Origin: Cloacimonetes bacterium UBA5614
GTDB taxonomy: Bacteria > Cloacimonadota > Cloacimonadia > Cloacimonadales > Cloacimonadaceae
Assembly: GCA_002424605.1 (NCBI GenBank)
Contig: DIKQ01000006.1
Location: 1 to 62,676, forward strand
Reading direction: 5' to 3'
DNA length: 62,676 nt
Position numbers and translations under genes: made by a program. The number at the start of each line of letters is the position of its first letter. Within the stretch, counting starts at the first letter, position 1. Below are positions 42,024 to 51,956 of this stretch, in pieces. The notes beneath the pieces are model-generated. The model saw nothing but the letters and a program-made list of their open reading frames with translations. It was not told where the DNA came from and made no database searches.

Positions 42024-44345
42024 ATGGACGAACAAAACAGCAGAATCCCAAGGACTTTGCCTGTTCTTCACATGAACAATGTTGTGATGTTCCCCTTTTT
42101 ACTGATGCCGCTGGTGGTTTCGGATGAGGAATCAAAACTTGTAATTGACTATGCCCTGTCAAATGACAAGTCGCTGGCTTTTTTCCTTGATAAGGAAAAG
42201 ATTCAGCCGTCTGATACCGGTCTGCATCAGGTGGGTACGGCCGTAACCATCCTCAGGATGCTGAGAAACCAGGACGGAACCATCAGTCTGCTTTTGCAGG
42301 GCACTTCCCGCATCAGACTGCAGAAAGTGGTGCAACGGGAACCATATATGATGGTGGATGTGGAATCCATCCATGAAAAAAGCGACGACAGCCCGGAAAC
42401 CATGGCTCTCAGGAAAATCGCCATTGAGCTGCTGGATAAGCTTTCCCAGGAAAGCAACCTTCTGAACCGGGAAATGATAGCCGGACTCGGCAATATCAAG
42501 CAAGCCGGCAGAGTAGCGGACATTATCGCGGGGAATACAGAAATCTCGCTGGAAGACAGGCAGACTATCCTGGAAGCGTTTGATTTGCAGAAGAGATTCA
42601 ATATCCTGAATAACTGCCTTGCCGACCTCATCAGGCAAATGCGCCTGGAAAATCAGCTCCGCAGCAATATCCAGCTCGAAATGAGCGAAGACCAGAGAAA
42701 GTATTACCTCAGGGAACAGCTCGACGCCATCCGCAAAGAACTGGGCGAGATGGATGAAGTCAGTAAGGAAATATCCAAGTGGCATAACCTGATTGAAAAG
42801 AACAACCTTCCGGATTATGTGAAGGAAGTTGCCTATGAGGAACTGGAGCGCCTCTCCTCAATGCAGCCGGCTGCCAGCGAATATGGCGTTATCCGCAACT
42901 ACCTGGACTGGATAGTAAACCTGCCCTGGCAAAACTACAGCAAGGACAGGCTGGACCTCAAAAAGATAGAAAAGATACTCACCCAGGACCATTTTGGACT
43001 GCTGAAACCCAAGGAAAGAGTCTTGGAATACATAGCGGTCAAGAAACTGAAGGGTCAGCTCAAAGGTCCGATACTGTGCTTTGTGGGTCCTCCCGGAGTG
43101 GGCAAGACCTCCATTGGAAAATCAGTTGCCCGTTCCATGGGCAGGAAGTTCATCCGATTGTCCCTGGGCGGAATTCATGACGAGGCTGAAATCCGGGGAC
43201 ACAGAAGAACTTACATCGGCGCAATGCCGGGTAAAATCATCATGGAAATCAAACGGCAGGGCACGGCAAACCCCGTGTTTATGCTGGACGAGATAGATAA
43301 GCTGGGCAGGGATTTCCGGGGAGACCCGGCTTCCGCTTTGCTGGAAGTGCTGGACCCCGAGCAAAACAACAGTTTTGTCGATAACTATCTGAACCTGCCT
43401 TTCGACCTCTCTGAAGTTATGTTCATCACTACGGCAAATTCCTTGGAAACCATCCCTCCCGCCCTGCGCGACAGGATGGAAATCATAGAATTCACCAGCT
43501 ATGTGGAAACCGAAAAAATCGAGATAGCCAAACACTTCCTGATTCCCAAGGAACTTGATGCCAATGGTTTGAAGGGCAGAAGCATAAGCTTCCAGAAGAG
43601 TTCGCTGGAAGAGCTTTGCCGCTATTATGTGAGAGAAGCCGGAGTCCGCAACCTGCAGCGCAGAATAGGCTCAATCCTGCGGAAAATAGCCAAGAAAGTC
43701 GCTTCCGGCAGTGAAGAGAAGTATAGCATTACATCGAAAAATATCAAGGAATACCTGGGACCCAGGAAATTCATGCTGGAACTCGCCAACCGCAAACCCG
43801 AAATCGGTGTTGCCACGGGACTCGCCTGGACGCAATATGGCGGTGAGATACTGTTTTGTGAATCAATCCGCATGCCGGGTAAAGGCAGTGTCGTAATGAC
43901 CGGTCTGCTGGGTGAAGTGATGAAAGAATCCGCCCGTATAGCAATCAGTTTCCTCAAAGCCAACAGCCATAAATACAAAATCAACCCCAAAGACTTTGAG
44001 AAGTATGACATCCATGTTCATTTCCCAGCCGGGGCAGTTCCCAAAGACGGTCCTTCAGCCGGAGTAACCCTGACTACTTCGCTGGCGTCACTGTTCATCC
44101 AGAAAAAAGTGAGGCATGATATCGCCATGACGGGTGAAATCACCTTGCTTGGCAAAGTCCTGGCAATCGGCGGTCTCAAGGAAAAACTGCTGGCAGCCAA
44201 ACGGGCGGGTATCAGACAGGTCATAGTTCCGTCAGAAAACAGGGAATCCATCTCAGAGATTGACCCGGAAATAACTAACGATATGAAAATCACCTACGTC
44301 AGCGATGTATCCGAAATCCTCAAGATGGTAATTGTAAACAAGTGA
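42024..44345 (+). CDS. lon: ATP-dependent protease Lon
   Basis: 773 aa. N-terminal Lon substrate-binding domain (about residues 10-200), coiled coil, AAA+ module with Walker A GPPGVGKT near residue 355 and FMLDEIDKLG, then the C-terminal serine protease domain with KDGPSAGVTL (catalytic Ser) and the downstream catalytic Lys in ITLLGKVLAIGG. It degrades damaged and regulatory proteins in the cytoplasm. GGAG precedes the ATG. First of seven closely spaced plus-strand genes ending with the ZIP transporter. Confidence 0.97.
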   Translation: MDEQNSRIPRTLPVLHMNNVVMFPFLLMPLVVSDEESKLVIDYALSNDKSLAFFLDKEKIQPSDTGLHQVGTAVTILRMLRNQDGTISLLLQGTSRIRLQKVVQREPYMMVDVESIHEKSDDSPETMALRKIAIELLDKLSQESNLLNREMIAGLGNIKQAGRVADIIAGNTEISLEDRQTILEAFDLQKRFNILNNCLADLIRQMRLENQLRSNIQLEMSEDQRKYYLREQLDAIRKELGEMDEVSKEISKWHNLIEKNNLPDYVKEVAYEELERLSSMQPAASEYGVIRNYLDWIVNLPWQNYSKDRLDLKKIEKILTQDHFGLLKPKERVLEYIAVKKLKGQLKGPILCFVGPPGVGKTSIGKSVARSMGRKFIRLSLGGIHDEAEIRGHRRTYIGAMPGKIIMEIKRQGTANPVFMLDEIDKLGRDFRGDPASALLEVLDPEQNNSFVDNYLNLPFDLSEVMFITTANSLETIPPALRDRMEIIEFTSYVETEKIEIAKHFLIPKELDANGLKGRSISFQKSSLEELCRYYVREAGVRNLQRRIGSILRKIAKKVASGSEEKYSITSKNIKEYLGPRKFMLELANRKPEIGVATGLAWTQYGGEILFCESIRMPGKGSVVMTGLLGEVMKESARIAISFLKANSHKYKINPKDFEKYDIHVHFPAGAVPKDGPSAGVTLTTSLASLFIQKKVRHDIAMTGEITLLGKVLAIGGLKEKLLAAKRAGIRQVIVPSENRESISEIDPEITNDMKITYVSDVSEILKMVIVNK

Positions 44346-44366
44346 CATACCGCCTGAGCAGATAAG

Positions 44367-45812
44367 ATGGAAAAATACCCCAATATAAACATTCTGATAA
44401 ACGTGCCTGATAAGTATATACCCAAGGCGGAGTTTGTCTTCAGGACCTATTGCTATATCTTGAGGCTGAGTCCGAAATTCTACTATGCCAGGCACAGCGA
44501 AGGCATCCACATTTACTATGGTGCTTACAACGATAAAAACTATCCAATCCGAATTCACTTTGACGAAGCAACAGCTGACTTCTTCGAGGGTCAGGAGCTC
44601 TATCCTTTGGACAGGGTTAATTTCCGTAAATACAATAAGGAACACATCCCGTTCCTGTTCTCCCAAAACGGTGAAATCTACTCGTTCTTTGAGGATTTCA
44701 GCGTAATCAGGAAAGACCTGATAGCCAGCGGATTCTATTTTTTGACCTGCTGGCATGAATATGTGCTAAGCATAAAGGGAGTTCCCAAAGGAAGGGTTGA
44801 CTATAAGCAGTCACTTCAGTTCAGGTGGGATTTCATAGACGTTCCCATCGTTGATGTCTATTGCCAGATTCTACACAGGGCAGTACAACTGCAATTACCG
44901 GAATTTGTCAGGGACATTCACTGGAATGAAAAGAAATCATTTGCCGTCAGCTTATCTCATGATATAGATTACTGGCATTACTGGACGCCCCAGCAAATGA
45001 TGAGCACCTATCATCACAACCTGACCACCATTTATAAAAGACCGCTGGCAGCACTGTTTAAAATGATCGGGCACTCCCTTCATAAAGTATTGGGCAATAA
45101 TCCCTGGAAGAAAATCCGCAGAATCGTGCGCCGTGAGGAAGCTCTGAATGTGCAGTCCACCTGGTTCCTGCTCGCTAAGGATGATTTTGAAGACCCGAGA
45201 CAGAATTACATTTCCAATGTGGAGTACAGGGAACACATCCTGGACCTGCTCAATCAGCAGGACATCGGTTTGCATGGCAGTCCCGAGGCGGCATTTGATT
45301 ACGACATCCTTGTTAAGGAAATCGAGGTGTTGAAGAAACTGGGATTTACGCCCAACGGATTCAGAACTCATTATCTGCATTTTGATTACCAGAGGAGTTT
45401 TTCCATCCTTGAACAAGCAGGCATAAAATATGACAGTACACTGGGATATTGGGAGCATATCGGTTTCAGGGCGGGGATATCTTTTCCATTTTACCCCTTT
45501 AACCTGAAAGAAAACAGACCCTTTCGTGTGCTTGAAATCCCTCTGATTGTGATGGACACAACCCTGCTGTCACATAAAGCGATGAACCTGAACTTTATCT
45601 CCGCCTATTACAGGCTTTCGGCCATGTTAAACAAGTCTGCGGGTTATCAGTCCCATGTCTCGTTGTTGTGGCACAACACCACCTTTGATATAGTTGATTT
45701 CCCCTTCTGGGGCGCGCTGTATTGGCGCATGATAAGATCCGCCAGACGCCGTAACGGATGGATAACCTCCCTGAGTCAGATATATGACGAATGGGTCAAT
45801 ATCAGTTATTAG
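44367..45812 (+). CDS. Polysaccharide deacetylase-like protein (DUF7033 type)
   Basis: 481 aa. No signal peptide. N-terminal half (about residues 1-180) of the type seen in FCB-group proteins preceding a NodB-like domain; the second half starts FAVSLSHDIDYWH (metal-binding HD pair) and continues with IGLHGSPEAA and NGFRTHYLHF, as in polysaccharide deacetylases. Probably acts on cell-surface glycans or their precursors. It starts 22 bp after lon and ends 7 bp before plsC. Domain assignment is fairly sure; substrate unknown. Confidence 0.8.
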   Translation: MEKYPNINILINVPDKYIPKAEFVFRTYCYILRLSPKFYYARHSEGIHIYYGAYNDKNYPIRIHFDEATADFFEGQELYPLDRVNFRKYNKEHIPFLFSQNGEIYSFFEDFSVIRKDLIASGFYFLTCWHEYVLSIKGVPKGRVDYKQSLQFRWDFIDVPIVDVYCQILHRAVQLQLPEFVRDIHWNEKKSFAVSLSHDIDYWHYWTPQQMMSTYHHNLTTIYKRPLAALFKMIGHSLHKVLGNNPWKKIRRIVRREEALNVQSTWFLLAKDDFEDPRQNYISNVEYREHILDLLNQQDIGLHGSPEAAFDYDILVKEIEVLKKLGFTPNGFRTHYLHFDYQRSFSILEQAGIKYDSTLGYWEHIGFRAGISFPFYPFNLKENRPFRVLEIPLIVMDTTLLSHKAMNLNFISAYYRLSAMLNKSAGYQSHVSLLWHNTTFDIVDFPFWGALYWRMIRSARRRNGWITSLSQIYDEWVNISY

Positions 45813-45819
45813 GTGAACA

Positions 45820-46536
45820 ATGCTGATTACGTTAATTTGGATGCTGGGGTTCTGTCTGGGAATGCTGTTTACCATCCCTTTTCTTTGTATCTACTATATC
45901 GCAAAGTTACTGGCGGGAAATGAAAAAGCAGATAAATTGGCTTTCTTTTTTACCAGGTTTTGGGCCAAAAGCATCATTTTATCTACCTGCTCAAAAGTGA
46001 ATATCATAGGTAAAGAAAATCTGACTACATCCAGGAATGTGTGCTTTATAGCGAACCACCAGAGCTACTTTGATATCCCGGTAATGATGGGTTGGCTGGG
46101 CAGGCCCATTGGGTTTATCGCAAAAAAAGAACTGAAGAAAGTTCCAATTTTGAGCGGTTGGATTACAGCCATACATTCTGCCTTTCTGGACAGATCAAAT
46201 CCCAGAAAGGCAATAGAATCAATTAATAAGGGCGCTGAGAATATCAAAGCCGGACATGCCATAGTAATCTTTCCGGAGGGAACCCGTAGCAAAGACGGCC
46301 AGGTCCATGATTTTAAAACCGGCAGTCTCAAACTTGCCTTTGGTTCCGGTGCTGTCATTCAACCGGTTACTATCAATGGCTCACGGGTAATTTTTGAACA
46401 AAACAAGCGAATCAGAAAAAGTGAGATTTCTTTGATTATTCACAGTGCAATCCATCCCAATGATGATATCTATAAGGAAAAAACGATGCTGATAGAAAAA
46501 CTGCAAAGTGTAATTGCTTCAGGGATAAAACTATGA
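45820..46536 (+). CDS. plsC: 1-acyl-sn-glycerol-3-phosphate acyltransferase
   Basis: 238 aa. N-terminal membrane helix (about residues 3-28), the catalytic H-x4-D motif in ANHQSYFD near residue 75, and the phosphate-binding FPEGTRSKDG near 150. It makes phosphatidic acid for phospholipid synthesis at the inner membrane. Its TGA overlaps the next ATG. Confidence 0.93.
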   Translation: MLITLIWMLGFCLGMLFTIPFLCIYYIAKLLAGNEKADKLAFFFTRFWAKSIILSTCSKVNIIGKENLTTSRNVCFIANHQSYFDIPVMMGWLGRPIGFIAKKELKKVPILSGWITAIHSAFLDRSNPRKAIESINKGAENIKAGHAIVIFPEGTRSKDGQVHDFKTGSLKLAFGSGAVIQPVTINGSRVIFEQNKRIRKSEISLIIHSAIHPNDDIYKEKTMLIEKLQSVIASGIKL

Positions 46537-47267
46537 ACAGGAAGTTCAGAATCGCATTATTGTGCATTCTTATAGTCATACCCTCTTTTATTTTGGCTGA
46601 ACAAAGGGTGATTGTCCATGCTGGATATAACTTATCCCAGCATTATGGGACAAAGGACCAGGCAGCCGGTTATCAGGTTGACACAATATTAAGGCATGGC
46701 TTTTCAGCAGGAGTGGGGTTGGATTTACCGATAAATGATAGGTTTTCCATGGCTTATGAATTTAACTATGTAACCAGGGGTTCCAAAGAAAACATAACTA
46801 TCAGCAAGATAGACGGGGAGTTGCTGCCCCAGCCTTATCAGATGAATGTAAAATATTATATGGACTACGCGGAGTTTCCGGTGCTCTTCAAATACAATAT
46901 TACTAAAAATAACAGGTTTACACTAAGAGCTGTAAGCGGAGTGGCGATGGCTCTCAAGGTCTCCGGCGATTACTCGCTAGACGGCAAAATCTACTTTCCC
47001 GAACAGGGCGGTTATACCACGATAGACATTAGTGACCAATCAAAACTGGATGAAGTCAATATGTTTGATTTTTCCCTGATTTACGGAGGGGAACTGGAAA
47101 CTACGATTAAGGGATTACCCGTCATAGCAGCTTATAGATTTACCATAGGATGGGATTACCTGGCTTTACCTACTTACGATGCCGGAGGCTATGAACCGGT
47201 GAACCTGCGCAACCAGAGTTACTCATTTACGCTGGGGGTGCCCTTTAATCTCAAATTATTCAATTGA
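46533..47267 (+). CDS. Outer-membrane beta-barrel protein (PorT-like fold)
   Basis: 244 aa. Signal peptide (about residues 1-23, ending LAEQR), then repeated amphipathic strands with turns, and a terminal aromatic-rich strand (YSFTLGVPFNLKLFN), as in FCB-group 'outer membrane protein beta-barrel domain' proteins. Function unknown. The start overlaps plsC and the end nearly touches the next secreted-protein gene, so they are co-transcribed. Confidence 0.78.
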   Translation: MNRKFRIALLCILIVIPSFILAEQRVIVHAGYNLSQHYGTKDQAAGYQVDTILRHGFSAGVGLDLPINDRFSMAYEFNYVTRGSKENITISKIDGELLPQPYQMNVKYYMDYAEFPVLFKYNITKNNRFTLRAVSGVAMALKVSGDYSLDGKIYFPEQGGYTTIDISDQSKLDEVNMFDFSLIYGGELETTIKGLPVIAAYRFTIGWDYLALPTYDAGGYEPVNLRNQSYSFTLGVPFNLKLFN

Positions 47268-47275
47268 AGGATACT

Positions 47276-48736
47276 ATGAAGACTTATGTTATCTCTTTTG
47301 TGTTTCTTATCATATCCATTACTGCATTTTGCCAGTTGAGCTGGCAGAATACATTCTACAGCGGACATTTGCCTGATGGAAACAGAGTAATACAAACACA
47401 GGCAGAAAACGGCAACCTTGTATTGTTATATAAAAGCGAACAAAGTATAGAAAGCACACCCATGCTGCCTGCTGATGATGGCTATGGCAACCACCTTCTG
47501 GAACTACAGGAACCGGAATACCCCTATATTGGCTTCAGTTATGAATCAACTGACCTCAAAGAGGTACTGCCTGTTTATTACAATGGCACTACGATGCCGG
47601 CAACAGGTGATCTGACACAAATGCTGAGCGACCCGACAGGTGATGCCAATTTCACGAACACCAATTTGGATATAACCAATACCTATGCCGCTTTCAGCGA
47701 CACAAAGCTATACTTTGCCATACGTAATAATGGAGGCGGATTTCCGACCGGGTCTGGTCTGACATATTTTGCCTATCTGATTGCGCTGGTTAATCCAGAA
47801 GCTGATTCCACCGCTAATACAATTGTTTTCGGACTGATGCATACTGTCAGCATTACGGGTGTAATAACGCCGGGTTTATACAAAATCTTTGGCACAGGGA
47901 TATCGGATATGACCCTGATAGGCCAGATTACCACCTCAATAATTCCTGAGAATAATATGCTTATTTTAGCCTGCAATATGGCAGATTTACTTGCAGATGC
48001 TGATTTCAGCAGTTGGTTTAATCCTGAGAATCCCAGAATCGGCTTTATGGCACTGACAAACCGTATTTCCCTGACCTCCGGAAACCAAACGGCTGACCAA
48101 ACTGCCAGCTGTAACCTGATTCCATATCCCGTTCAAATCAGTCAGGCCGAGGCCACAACACCTATTCTCAGCAATATCTTGGCAGAAGAAATCCCCGGAG
48201 ACCTGTTTCGTGTGTCCATAGATTATCTTAGCCAGGAAGCATATCTGCCCGTAACGGCTCAGCTAACCTTTGATAATGGCTTCACGACGGATTTTGAATA
48301 TACGGCTTTCCCGGATTTCACCGGCACTGTGCAATATGAAACTCTTGCAGATATGGCAGATATAGCCGGTTGGAGTTACGCAACCCTTATGTTTTCATCA
48401 GATAACCAAAACTACACAAGCAATGTGATTTACAACACTCATTCTTCCGATTTGACTGCGGAGGTTTACATCCAGACCGCACAGCCTCAGATATATCCAA
48501 ACCCGACCAACGGTTTGGTCAAGATTACCTTTTCGGAAGGCAAGCTTCCTGTCAGGATTGATGTGTATGATATAAGGGGCAGAAGAATCAGCTCCCGCCA
48601 AATGCAGCCGACAGAAAAAAAAATGGTTATTAATCTCGCAGACACAGAATCTGCCTACATTTCAGGTGGTATAGGGTTAATCCGTTTTGTATACTCAGAT
48701 TGCACTATTGTAAGAAAAATACTAATCCGGCATTGA
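47276..48736 (+). CDS. Secreted protein with C-terminal type IX-like sorting domain
   Basis: 486 aa. Signal peptide (MKTYVISFVFLIISITAFCQ). A beta-rich body (NTNLDITNTYAAFSDTKLYFAI resembles a carbohydrate-binding or DOMON-like module) and a C-terminal sorting domain from about residue 405 (IYPNPTNGLVKI, then VYDIRGRRI). GAAGG lies five bases before the ATG at 47276; a TTG frame opens at 47264. It sits between an outer-membrane barrel gene and a histidine kinase gene in the lon run. Function unknown. Confidence 0.78.
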   Translation: MKTYVISFVFLIISITAFCQLSWQNTFYSGHLPDGNRVIQTQAENGNLVLLYKSEQSIESTPMLPADDGYGNHLLELQEPEYPYIGFSYESTDLKEVLPVYYNGTTMPATGDLTQMLSDPTGDANFTNTNLDITNTYAAFSDTKLYFAIRNNGGGFPTGSGLTYFAYLIALVNPEADSTANTIVFGLMHTVSITGVITPGLYKIFGTGISDMTLIGQITTSIIPENNMLILACNMADLLADADFSSWFNPENPRIGFMALTNRISLTSGNQTADQTASCNLIPYPVQISQAEATTPILSNILAEEIPGDLFRVSIDYLSQEAYLPVTAQLTFDNGFTTDFEYTAFPDFTGTVQYETLADMADIAGWSYATLMFSSDNQNYTSNVIYNTHSSDLTAEVYIQTAQPQIYPNPTNGLVKITFSEGKLPVRIDVYDIRGRRISSRQMQPTEKKMVINLADTESAYISGGIGLIRFVYSDCTIVRKILIRH

Positions 48737-48752
48737 ATAGACAGGAAGATTT

Positions 48753-51700
48753 ATGAAACAAAGCACTGACGATAGTCAATTTTCCTCTAGAAAAATCCTT
48801 CATTATCTGCTGATATCTTTGATTGGATATGCATTGATAACAATGTCCATTTTAACGGGCAATATTCATGCAAGCATAATTCTCTCCTATATGGTTTTAG
48901 CATTCATTGTCTGGTTCTGCCTGTTTTATTACCCTTTTGGTTCTTATGTGAGCCTTAGTTACTTTTTGTTTGATTTGATTGGTTCGTCTATCAGGCATGG
49001 TCATCTGCCTCCGCCCGATTTTACGAAATCAGCCGTTTACCTGGGTTTTGCCATTATTGCCAGCATTATTTCGCATCACTTTATAAAAAGGGACAAACGC
49101 CTGAACAAGGATATTCTGGATATAAGCCTTAAAGAGCAATTTATCCGTGAAAATCAAAAGAACTATCTGAGGCTCTTCAACCAACTGGATGTAATAGTCT
49201 GGCTTCTGGACAGGGATTTCAGGATTCTGCTCGTTAACGAAACTGGTAGTAAGATTCTGGGTCTTAAACAGGAAGATTTTAATGGGAAATCAATTATGGA
49301 TTTCTTTCAATGCCCGGAAAGTAATGATTTTGCATCCTCTTTGCATAATGCAATAGATAAAAGTATAGTGATTAAGGAACCTCTCAGGAAAGCAGATAAC
49401 TCGCTTCTTCCGACTGAGACCAGATTGGGCAGGTCCACCTGGAATGACTTTGAAGTGTATTTTGCAGTCAGCCATGATTTGTCGGGCAGGATACTAAATG
49501 AGGAAATCAGGACGCGGACAGAGGAAAAGTTTGTTAAGGTCTTTGACTCTACCCCGGCTATGATGAGCATCTCAACCTACGATGAGGATACTTTTCTGGA
49601 AGCCAACAACAGCTTTACAAAGGTTTTGGGCTATACCAAAGAAGAGGTGATAGGGAAAACTTCCAAAGACCTTGCCCTGTTTGAAGACGAAGATGCCAAA
49701 AACGACATAATCAAACAATTGGCTGACAAGGGAATTGTTGAAAGCAGCGAAGTGAGAATCAGAAACAAGTCGGGGCAGATAATCCGGGTTTCGTTTTCTG
49801 CAGAAAAGGTGGATTTCGCAGGCAGGCCATGCATTTTGGCCGTAATGGTGGATGTCTCGGACATGGTCACTTTAAATGACAAGCTGACCCTGCAGACAGT
49901 AATCCTGTATGGAATGTCTATCGCAGAAAACATCCTGCTGACCGAACCGGACTATGAGACAGCTATCTACAGTGCCCTGCCGGTTGTAGGCAAAGCCCTG
50001 GACGTTGATTTGGTAACCCTATGCAAATACATTATTCTTGAGGGCGAAACCTTGGCCCAGACCTGGAACTGGTTTCAGGACGAATCTGTGCAGTTCAATG
50101 GCATTCAACAGCTTTTGTCCCAGACAGATAATCCTGAATCCATTGAATGGCTCAAGTCCCTGAAAGCCGGGAAAACGGTTTCAGCTACGAATGTTTTAGG
50201 CACAAAAGCTATTTTGCTTATCCCGCTCTTTGTGGATAATGAGTTCTGGGGAGCTTTGGGATTTGTGGATGTAGTCAAGGACAGGGCATGGAACAAAGGT
50301 GATGAGGTAACTTTACTGCCATTGGGAGCTGCCATAGGCGGTGTCATCTCCAGGCAAAGAACCATGGAAGACCTGCACCAGGCAAAAATAGCTGCCGATA
50401 ATGCCAATAAAGCTAAATCAAACTTCCTGGCAACAATGAGCCATGAAATCAGAACGCCCCTAAACGGGGTAATCGGCATGTCCAATCTCATGCAGCAGAC
50501 TGAACTCAATTCCGAGCAACATGATTACGTAAACACTATCAGGATAAACAGCATAACCTTGCTGGACCTGATTAACGACATTCTGGATTTCTCCAAGATT
50601 GAGAGCGGTAAGATAGACTTGGAGAAACAACCCTTTAATCTCCGCACCTGTGTGGAAGATATCCTGGACCTTCTGGCTGTAAAATCATCAGAAAAACGGC
50701 TGGAGCTTTTGTATGAAATCACTCCGGATATCCGTTGGGAACTGATGGGGGACAGCTTGAGGCTTAGGCAGATTCTGCTCAATCTGGTTGGCAATGCAGT
50801 CAAATTTACCAAGAAAGGACATATTTTCCTCGGTATTGAGGCAGAGAATGTCGAGGCGGATGTTGTTACCATAAAGTTTACCATCAGGGATACCGGGGTG
50901 GGGATACCTGAGCATGAGTTGAATAATATATTCAAACCCTTTTCCCAGGCTGATTCCAGCACTTCCAGAAAGTTTGGCGGGACCGGACTGGGACTTACTA
51001 TCTCCCAGAGGCTTATCGCCTTGATGGGTGGCCAAATCTCGGTGGAAAGCATCCCTGACACAGGAACCACTTTTTATTTTTCCATCAAGACTTCCTTTGT
51101 GAAATCAAGCCCGATTACCCTGCCCGGGTCTATCCCGCAGAATATCCCGGAAGAAAATCTGGTTTTCGTGTCCATTTCCAATGAGTACTTCAGAAAACAC
51201 GTGTGCGGATTTCTGTCTTCCATCGGGGTGAAAACACATGTGATTGACAATCCTGATGCTTTTGCAGATAGCCCTGCCAACTATCCTGTCTTTACAACCG
51301 GAGTTACTGATATCGCAGACGTGGTTGGGGACATAAACCAATATATTGCAAAAATCCGCAGCTATACCCCCTACCGCAAGCTTCCCCTGATTATGTTCCG
51401 GACCATTGGGGTCAAGAACCTTGCCAATGAGGAGTACTACAATCCCCTGAACTACTTCCTGACCAAGCCCATAAAGTACAGGTTGCTTGCTTTGACCGTG
51501 CATCAGGTTTTCAATCAGGTGCAAACTTTCGTCAAGGATACCAACGAAGCCGTATTGAGCAAAAACTTTGCCAAGCAGCATCCCCACGATATCCTGGTGG
51601 TGGATGACAATATGATAAACCAGAAACTGATGCTAAACATCCTGTTCAAGCTCGGTTACAGGGCAGACGTGGCAAGCAATGGACTGGAAGCGCTGAACAC

Positions 51701-51956
51701 TGTAAAAATGAACAAGCATGATTTCGTGTTCATGGATGTTTCCATGCCGGAAATGGACGGATTCGATGCCACCCGCAGCATCAGGCATGCCAAATCAGTT
51801 ACAAGGCAGCCAAAAATAGTGGCAATGACAGCCCACGCCATGCAGGGTGACAAGGAAAAGTGCATGGAAGCCGGCATGAATGACTATGTCAGCAAGCCCG
51901 TTCGTTTTGAAGATGTGTTACGGGTGCTGCAGGAAGAAACTGGAGTAAAACCATGA
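48753..51956 (+). CDS. Hybrid sensor histidine kinase / response regulator
   Basis: 1,067 aa. Three or four N-terminal membrane helices (about residues 13-112), two PAS domains (about 140-245 and 255-375), a GAF-like domain (about 385-540), a HisKA domain with His564 in SHEIRTPLNG, and an ATPase domain with DTGVGIP and FGGTGLGLTI. A degenerate receiver (about 800-925; no phosphorylatable Asp seen) and a full receiver with Asp995 in FMDVSMPEMDG follow. It should sense a signal at or inside the membrane and relay phosphate to a partner not encoded here. Its stop overlaps the ZIP transporter ATG. Confidence 0.93.
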   Translation: MKQSTDDSQFSSRKILHYLLISLIGYALITMSILTGNIHASIILSYMVLAFIVWFCLFYYPFGSYVSLSYFLFDLIGSSIRHGHLPPPDFTKSAVYLGFAIIASIISHHFIKRDKRLNKDILDISLKEQFIRENQKNYLRLFNQLDVIVWLLDRDFRILLVNETGSKILGLKQEDFNGKSIMDFFQCPESNDFASSLHNAIDKSIVIKEPLRKADNSLLPTETRLGRSTWNDFEVYFAVSHDLSGRILNEEIRTRTEEKFVKVFDSTPAMMSISTYDEDTFLEANNSFTKVLGYTKEEVIGKTSKDLALFEDEDAKNDIIKQLADKGIVESSEVRIRNKSGQIIRVSFSAEKVDFAGRPCILAVMVDVSDMVTLNDKLTLQTVILYGMSIAENILLTEPDYETAIYSALPVVGKALDVDLVTLCKYIILEGETLAQTWNWFQDESVQFNGIQQLLSQTDNPESIEWLKSLKAGKTVSATNVLGTKAILLIPLFVDNEFWGALGFVDVVKDRAWNKGDEVTLLPLGAAIGGVISRQRTMEDLHQAKIAADNANKAKSNFLATMSHEIRTPLNGVIGMSNLMQQTELNSEQHDYVNTIRINSITLLDLINDILDFSKIESGKIDLEKQPFNLRTCVEDILDLLAVKSSEKRLELLYEITPDIRWELMGDSLRLRQILLNLVGNAVKFTKKGHIFLGIEAENVEADVVTIKFTIRDTGVGIPEHELNNIFKPFSQADSSTSRKFGGTGLGLTISQRLIALMGGQISVESIPDTGTTFYFSIKTSFVKSSPITLPGSIPQNIPEENLVFVSISNEYFRKHVCGFLSSIGVKTHVIDNPDAFADSPANYPVFTTGVTDIADVVGDINQYIAKIRSYTPYRKLPLIMFRTIGVKNLANEEYYNPLNYFLTKPIKYRLLALTVHQVFNQVQTFVKDTNEAVLSKNFAKQHPHDILVVDDNMINQKLMLNILFKLGYRADVASNGLEALNTVKMNKHDFVFMDVSMPEMDGFDATRSIRHAKSVTRQPKIVAMTAHAMQGDKEKCMEAGMNDYVSKPVRFEDVLRVLQEETGVKP